A program made the translations under genes and the position numbers. DNA of 16,731 bases, taken from positions 1 to 16,731 of the forward strand of contig JAGVBM010000196.1 in the NCBI GenBank assembly GCA_020059765.1, given 5' to 3'. The notes beneath the pieces were generated by a model. The model ran no database searches, was not told where the DNA came from, and saw nothing but the letters and a program-made list of their open reading frames with translations. Below are positions 14,492 to 16,731 of the stretch, piece after piece. Origin of the DNA: Bacillota bacterium. GTDB taxonomy: Bacteria > Bacillota > Bacilli > Tumebacillales > Effusibacillaceae. Positions within the stretch are counted from its first letter, which is position 1. Every line of letters begins with the position of its first letter.

Positions 14492-15744
14492 ATTCCATCA
14501 AACGGTTGGATGCGGTTTGGACAGTTCTGCACAATCTGGAAAATGTAGGATTTGAAGCGTATTTGGTAGGCGGTTGTGTGCGAGATATGCTTTTGGGAAA
14601 GACCCCAAATGATTATGATATAGCAACAAACGCGCTGCCGGAAGAGGTGCAGTCAATCTTTTCCCGAACGATTCCCACCGGAATCCGACACGGAACGGTC
14701 AGTGTTCTGCAAAACGGAGAACGGATTGAGGTTACAACCTATCGGCGGGAAAAAGGATACCGGGATGCGAGACGCCCGGAGGAAGTGGAGTTTATCGCAA
14801 GTTTGGAAAAAGATCTTGCCCGTCGCGATTTTACGATCAACGCCATAGCGATGGATCGTCAAGGAAAGGTCTATGATCCGTTCTATGGGAAATCGGACCT
14901 GCTGGAACGACGAATCCGGACGGTCGGTAACCCTGCGGAGCGCTTTCAGGAAGATGCGCTTCGGATGCTGCGGGGGATTCGCTTGGCAACTGTATTGGAT
15001 GGGCAGATCGAATCGTCAACCTGGGAAGCCATTTGTTTGTATGCGGACCGAATGATCATGATTTCACGGGAACGGATCCGCGATGAATGGAACAAAATCT
15101 TGCTTTCCGACGTAAAGACCGGTATGCAATGGTTGATCCGTTCCACTTTGCTGGGCTCCATCTTTCCCCGCTTGCAGGAGATTGACACAGAAATCTGGTT
15201 GCGGGCGGGAGACTGCTCCAATCGACTAAGCGAACAGGCTGACATTCGTCAGGCAGCCCTCTTTTGGCGATTGGGGATTGATCGACACGTTGCTGCCAGC
15301 GTATTGCGGGACCTACGTCAATCAAAAGCGCTGATTCGCTCGGTTCTGGCGATCATGGAAGCGATTCCTGAGACAGACCCGCTAGCCTGGACGGAAGCAA
15401 CTTGGGCGGCTTACCTGTTTCAGTACGGACAGGATCCGGTTTTTCGCGCGTTGCAAGTCGTCGGCAGAGCTCATCCTGAACGGGAAGATGCCTTGATCGC
15501 CCGCTTTCATCAAGCGTCTGCCGTCCAGCCTTTATGGTCGTCAGCCGAATTGCCTGTGTCAGGTCAGGACTTGATTGACAAATTGAACATCCCGCCGGGA
15601 CCGGTTGTTGGACAGTTATTGGATAGACTGGTGCAGGCTGTGCTGCGGGAACCCGCGCTTTGCTCACGTGAAGCGCTGCTTGCGCAGGCGGCCGTTGAAT
15701 ACCGAAGGCAAGAATCAAATCCTAGACAAGATGATGGCAGGTAG
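14467..15744 (+). CDS. cca: Cca, CCA-adding tRNA nucleotidyltransferase
   Basis: A cytosolic 425-residue class II enzyme that builds or repairs the CCA end of tRNA. The N-terminal catalytic head has LVGGCVRDMLLG at 33-44 and the metal-binding pair Asp49/Asp51 in NDYDIAT. Then come RHGTVSV at 74-80, the RRDFTINAIA template-independent base-recognition region at 119-128, and EDALRMLRGIRLA at 162-174. The neck, body and tail helices fill the rest. The start taken is ATG 14467, overlapping mgsA by 25 bases; the ribosome site is poor (TTGGAG at 14447-14452, 14 bases away), so coupled translation from mgsA is likely. An in-frame start at 14383 would add 28 residues not typical of the family. The stop is five bases before birA. 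Confidence 0.94.
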   Translation: MERNEAILDSIKRLDAVWTVLHNLENVGFEAYLVGGCVRDMLLGKTPNDYDIATNALPEEVQSIFSRTIPTGIRHGTVSVLQNGERIEVTTYRREKGYRDARRPEEVEFIASLEKDLARRDFTINAIAMDRQGKVYDPFYGKSDLLERRIRTVGNPAERFQEDALRMLRGIRLATVLDGQIESSTWEAICLYADRMIMISRERIRDEWNKILLSDVKTGMQWLIRSTLLGSIFPRLQEIDTEIWLRAGDCSNRLSEQADIRQAALFWRLGIDRHVAASVLRDLRQSKALIRSVLAIMEAIPETDPLAWTEATWAAYLFQYGQDPVFRALQVVGRAHPEREDALIARFHQASAVQPLWSSAELPVSGQDLIDKLNIPPGPVVGQLLDRLVQAVLREPALCSREALLAQAAVEYRRQESNPRQDDGR

Positions 15745-15749
15745 ATGCT

Positions 15750-16730
15750 ATGAAAGAACAGATATTGGAATTGTTGCGGCAGCATTCTGACAAATATATG
15801 TCTGGAGAAGAACTTTGCAAACGGTTTGCCGTGTCCCGTACTGCCATCTGGAAACACATCAAAGATTTGCAGGAAGACGGGTATCAAATCGAAGGGGTTC
15901 GCAATCGGGGCTATAGATTGCTGGCAGTGCCCGACCTGGTAACAGGCTCTGAGATTCGCAATGGATTGCAAACACGACGATTCGGTCAATATGTAGTCGA
16001 TTTGAAAAATACTGGATCCACCAATGTCATTGCCGCCAAATTGGCGGACGAGGGAGAACCGGAGGGGACATTGGTAATCGCCGATCAGCAAACGGGAGGC
16101 AAAGGCAGACGTGGACGGGCTTGGTATTCTCCAGGCGGAACGGGAATTTGGATGAGTCTGATCCTGCGTCCTGAACTGCCCATGGCACAAGCTCCGCAGC
16201 TTACCTTGGTGGCAGCGGTTGCCGTCAGTCTTGCCCTGACGGAGATTGTCGGTCAGAAGGCGGGAATCAAATGGCCGAACGATATATTGTTCGAGGATCG
16301 GAAAGTGTGCGGCATCCTGACGGAGATGAATATGGAATCGGAAGAAATCAATTCGGTGATTGTAGGCATCGGAGTCAACGTCAATCAGGAGTTGCACGAT
16401 TTTCCATTGGAATTGCAGGATCGGGCCACTTCCTTGCGGATGGTCACAGGTCAAAGATTGCAGCGCGCGGCTGCGGCGCAACGGATTTTGGAACAGTTTG
16501 AAGTCCTCTACGACCTTTTCTTGAGAGAGGGAGGGTTTGCTCCGATTCGCGAACTATGGAAACGGCAAAGCGTCACAATTGGCAAGCAGGTTGTGGCGCA
16601 AACGCCACGTGGGGTAATCAAGGGAATAGCGGTCGACATTGATGAGATGGGAGCGCTGGTTCTGCGCGACGAGCAGGGACAAGTGCAAAAAATTTATTCT
16701 GCCGATATTCTCTTAGCACCTCCGGTTTGA
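15750..16730 (+). CDS. birA: BirA, biotin-protein ligase and biotin operon repressor
   Basis: A complete 326-residue class II (bifunctional) BirA. A winged-helix DNA-binding domain lies at about 1-60 (VSRTAIWKHIKDLQEDGYQI at 28-47), so besides attaching biotin to carboxylases such as AccB it should repress biotin genes. The ligase core follows, with GSTN at 89-92, the biotinyl-AMP loop GGKGRRGRAW at 116-125, and KWPNDILFEDRKVCGIL at 174-190 with the reactive lysine region. The C-terminal SH3-like cap covers about 275-326. The ATG is five bases after the cca stop; the only nearby ribosome-site-like string is GGCAGGTAG, overlapping the cca stop, so translational coupling is probable. The stop TGA ends one base before the window edge, so nothing can be said of a terminator. 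Confidence 0.97.
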   Translation: MKEQILELLRQHSDKYMSGEELCKRFAVSRTAIWKHIKDLQEDGYQIEGVRNRGYRLLAVPDLVTGSEIRNGLQTRRFGQYVVDLKNTGSTNVIAAKLADEGEPEGTLVIADQQTGGKGRRGRAWYSPGGTGIWMSLILRPELPMAQAPQLTLVAAVAVSLALTEIVGQKAGIKWPNDILFEDRKVCGILTEMNMESEEINSVIVGIGVNVNQELHDFPLELQDRATSLRMVTGQRLQRAAAAQRILEQFEVLYDLFLREGGFAPIRELWKRQSVTIGKQVVAQTPRGVIKGIAVDIDEMGALVLRDEQGQVQKIYSADILLAPPV

Positions 16731-16731
16731 A

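Noticed and set aside
15564..16481. Long 305-codon open frame on the minus strand across cca and birA
   Set aside because: It is antisense to two clear enzyme genes, its product is rich in Arg, Ser, His and Gln with no recognisable domain, and it lacks a ribosome site: a shadow of codon bias.
1..16731. CRISPR arrays, insertion sequences, att sites, tRNA genes and defence-type clusters
   Set aside because: No periodic repeats, transposase or integrase motifs, target duplications or tRNA-like folds were seen on either strand.

Overview
The window looks like a chromosomal core segment from an endospore-forming, aerobic Bacillota, in the Bacillales/Alicyclobacillaceae range. This rests on gene order, sporulation genes (ypjB, ylbJ), a menaquinol cytochrome bc complex of the three-gene qcrABC type, strong AGGAGG-type ribosome sites and frequent TTG/GTG starts. 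I do not claim a genus. The order reoY(ypiB)-ypiF-qcrABC-ypjA-ypjB-[YitT family]-ypjD-dapB-mgsA-cca-birA is the classical Bacillus subtilis ypi/ypj neighbourhood, with some changes.

Layout. (1) 3-182: tail of an unidentified membrane protein, closed by a terminator. (2) 301-3364: a two-gene unit with a bacterial XPB-type SF2 helicase and a partner protein whose C-terminus repeats the domain found at the helicase N-terminus. (3) 3655-4762: reoY and the DUF2487 gene ypiF. (4) 4876-6991: a promoter and qcrABC, ending in a strong terminator. (5) 7049-8606: ypjA (DUF1405) and ypjB. (6) 8619-12710, minus strand: ylbJ, a YkvI-family transporter, a DedA-family protein and a YitT-family protein, all polytopic membrane proteins, inserted as a block facing the plus-strand genes. 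(7) 12840-16730: the plus-strand operon mazG-like ypjD, dapB, mgsA, cca, birA, tightly packed. The bacillithiol genes bshB1-bshA, which sit between mgsA and cca in B. subtilis, are absent; here mgsA and cca overlap.

Functionally the region combines DNA repair or helicase work, control of cell-wall synthesis through regulated proteolysis, respiration (menaquinol to cytochrome c), sporulation membrane proteins, lysine/diaminopimelate synthesis, methylglyoxal formation, tRNA CCA maturation and biotin control. I see no CRISPR array, IS element, prophage, tRNA/rRNA gene or defence island. No stretch above 300 bases lacks a gene; the longest gaps are 3365-3654 and 4763-4990.

The points most worth a second look are the XPB/partner pair with a shared domain, the apparent ATC start of the dedA-family gene (with a similar ATT/ATC situation upstream of ykvI), the hairpin that buries the ypjB ribosome site, and the perfect inverted repeat upstream of ykvI. 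Nothing here is convincingly a wholly undescribed system.
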